A stretch of DNA of 6,635 nucleotides, taken from positions 1 through 6,635 of the forward strand of contig CAINTF010000302.1 in assembly GCA_903853285.1 (NCBI GenBank). The letters are read 5' to 3'. Below are positions 5,919-6,635 of this stretch, piece by piece. The position numbers and the translations under genes were made by a program. Positions within the stretch are counted from its first letter, which is position 1; each line of letters starts with the position of its first letter. The notes under the pieces are model-generated. The model was not told the DNA's origin and did no database searches. It worked only from the letters and a program-made list of their open reading frames with translations. This DNA comes from an uncultured Acidimicrobium sp. Lineage in GTDB: Bacteria > Actinomycetota > Acidimicrobiia > Acidimicrobiales > Ilumatobacteraceae.

Positions 5919-6635
5919 TTAATCCTCGAATTTGACGGCAGCCCGGGCATCGTCCATTTGGGCCTCGGTGGGTTTGCGAAAGATCGTAATCATGGTGATT
6001 CCCGCGACGAGGTAAACGATCGCATTCATTCGCCATGCAATGTGGATTTCTTTCATGTCAAGGGTCATTAAAGACTGGCCAGCGCGTCGGGCGACTTCAA
6101 TACGTCCGAGCGTTGGTGCAGCAATCGCCAACGACAATGCAGCTCCGAGGGCTGTACCAATTTGGCGAGCAGTTGTATTGAGTGCTGAACCCATTGCAAG
6201 TTGGGTTGGCTTCAAATATGCAGTAGCCGAACTCGACAACGTTGAAATGCTTAAACCAACTCCAAAACCAGTGAGCAACATCCAAGGTAAATAATGGGTG
6301 AGGTAGCTGGGCTCAATTGGAATGAACGTGGTGAGACCAAAAGTGCCGACACTCAGCATGATTGCGCCAGCGAACAACACTCGAGCATGACCGAATCTAT
6401 TTGCGTACTTGCCCGCGAATGGTGCGATCAATGCAGCCATACCTGGCCCGGGCATAGTGGCGAGACCGGAATGAGCAACGCTGTATCCCCACACGGCTTG
6501 GAGCCAAAATGTATTGAGTAACCACATGCCGATAAAGCCGATGCTGAACAGCAAGCCAGACAAGTTGGCTGCTAATACAAATGGCAATCGAAAGAGCTTT
6601 AGATCGAGCAGAGGATTCTCGACAACTCTGCAGCG
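5919..6635 (-). CDS. MFS drug/multidrug transporter, DHA2 (EmrB/QacA-like) family, C-terminal part (5' end outside window)
   Basis: The gene runs off the right edge; 238 codons plus TAA are visible. The frame stays open to the edge, beginning RCRVVENPLLDLKLFR, which matches the typical NPLLDLRLFR junction before the last transmembrane helices of 14-helix DHA2 exporters. About six hydrophobic segments follow, consistent with helices 9-14. A basic cytoplasmic loop (GKYANRFGHARVL) represents the Gxxxx[R/N]xG-type loop of the second half, and ARQIGTALGAALSLAI is typical of the penultimate region in this family. The C-terminus is short, ending in a charged tail (KPTEAQMDDARAAVKFED). Such proteins sit in the cytoplasmic membrane and expel drugs or metabolites by proton antiport. 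The substrate cannot be read from this half, and the N-terminal motifs are outside the window. Confidence 0.92.
   Translation of the reverse strand, partial: RCRVVENPLLDLKLFRLPFVLAANLSGLLFSIGFIGMWLLNTFWLQAVWGYSVAHSGLATMPGPGMAALIAPFAGKYANRFGHARVLFAGAIMLSVGTFGLTTFIPIEPSYLTHYLPWMLLTGFGVGLSISTLSSSATAYLKPTQLAMGSALNTTARQIGTALGAALSLAIAAPTLGRIEVARRAGQSLMTLDMKEIHIAWRMNAIVYLVAGITMITIFRKPTEAQMDDARAAVKFED

Noticed and set aside
5816..5950. Longer N-terminal extension of the small membrane protein, up to an ATG at 5950
   Set aside because: It would overlap the transporter 3' end by 32 bases, lacks a ribosome binding site, and its extra residues show no pattern fitting the rest.
1..6635. Mobile elements, CRISPR arrays, tRNA/rRNA genes or defence systems
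   Set aside because: No transposase or integrase, spaced direct repeats, cloverleaf-like sequence or defence protein motifs were seen; the repeats present are all within coding sequence.

Overview
The window is a stretch of a bacterial chromosome with six protein genes (two cut by the window ends) and no sign of phage, insertion sequences, CRISPR, tRNA or rRNA. Base composition looks close to balanced, roughly half G+C by eye. The best clue to the host is the third gene, which closely resembles the mycobacterial mycothiol-dependent nitroreductase Rv2466c. Mycothiol is the low-molecular-weight thiol of Actinomycetota. IF2 also carries the long Lys/Ala-, Pro- and Gly/Arg-rich N-terminal linker common in that phylum. 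I infer a moderate-GC actinobacterium, perhaps an aquatic Acidimicrobiia-type lineage; the phylum is fairly secure and the class is a guess.

Left part, plus strand (1-3746): the 3' end of nusA, with the end of the S1 domain, both KH domains and an acidic tryptophan-containing tail, is followed after only 3 bases by infB, complete from a TTG start. This is the classical nusA-infB transcription/translation core. However, ylxR, usual between the two in many Gram-positive bacteria, is absent, and rbfA, usual after infB, is also not there.

Middle, plus strand (3758-5493): 11 bases after infB lies a thioredoxin-fold DsbA/Rv2466c-family gene whose active site reads CPWA instead of CPWC. After 53 bases comes a zinc-dependent deacetylase of the acetylpolyamine amidohydrolase / histone deacetylase superfamily, with its own strong ribosome binding site and all key catalytic and zinc-binding residues. 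The nitroreductase-like gene probably shares the nusA-infB transcript; the deacetylase may share it or use a weak promoter of its own.

Right part, minus strand (5501-6635): a small coiled-coil protein with one C-terminal membrane segment, built on a 21-base tandem repeat, is convergent with the deacetylase with only 7 bases between the stop codons. Upstream of it on the same strand is the C-terminal half of a DHA2-type (EmrB/QacA-like) major facilitator drug transporter that runs off the right edge.

I see no clear new multi-gene system. The more unusual points are the shortened nusA-infB block, divergent signature motifs in NusA KH2 and the IF2 G5 loop, the Trp-spaced NusA tail, and the small repeat-built coiled-coil membrane protein.
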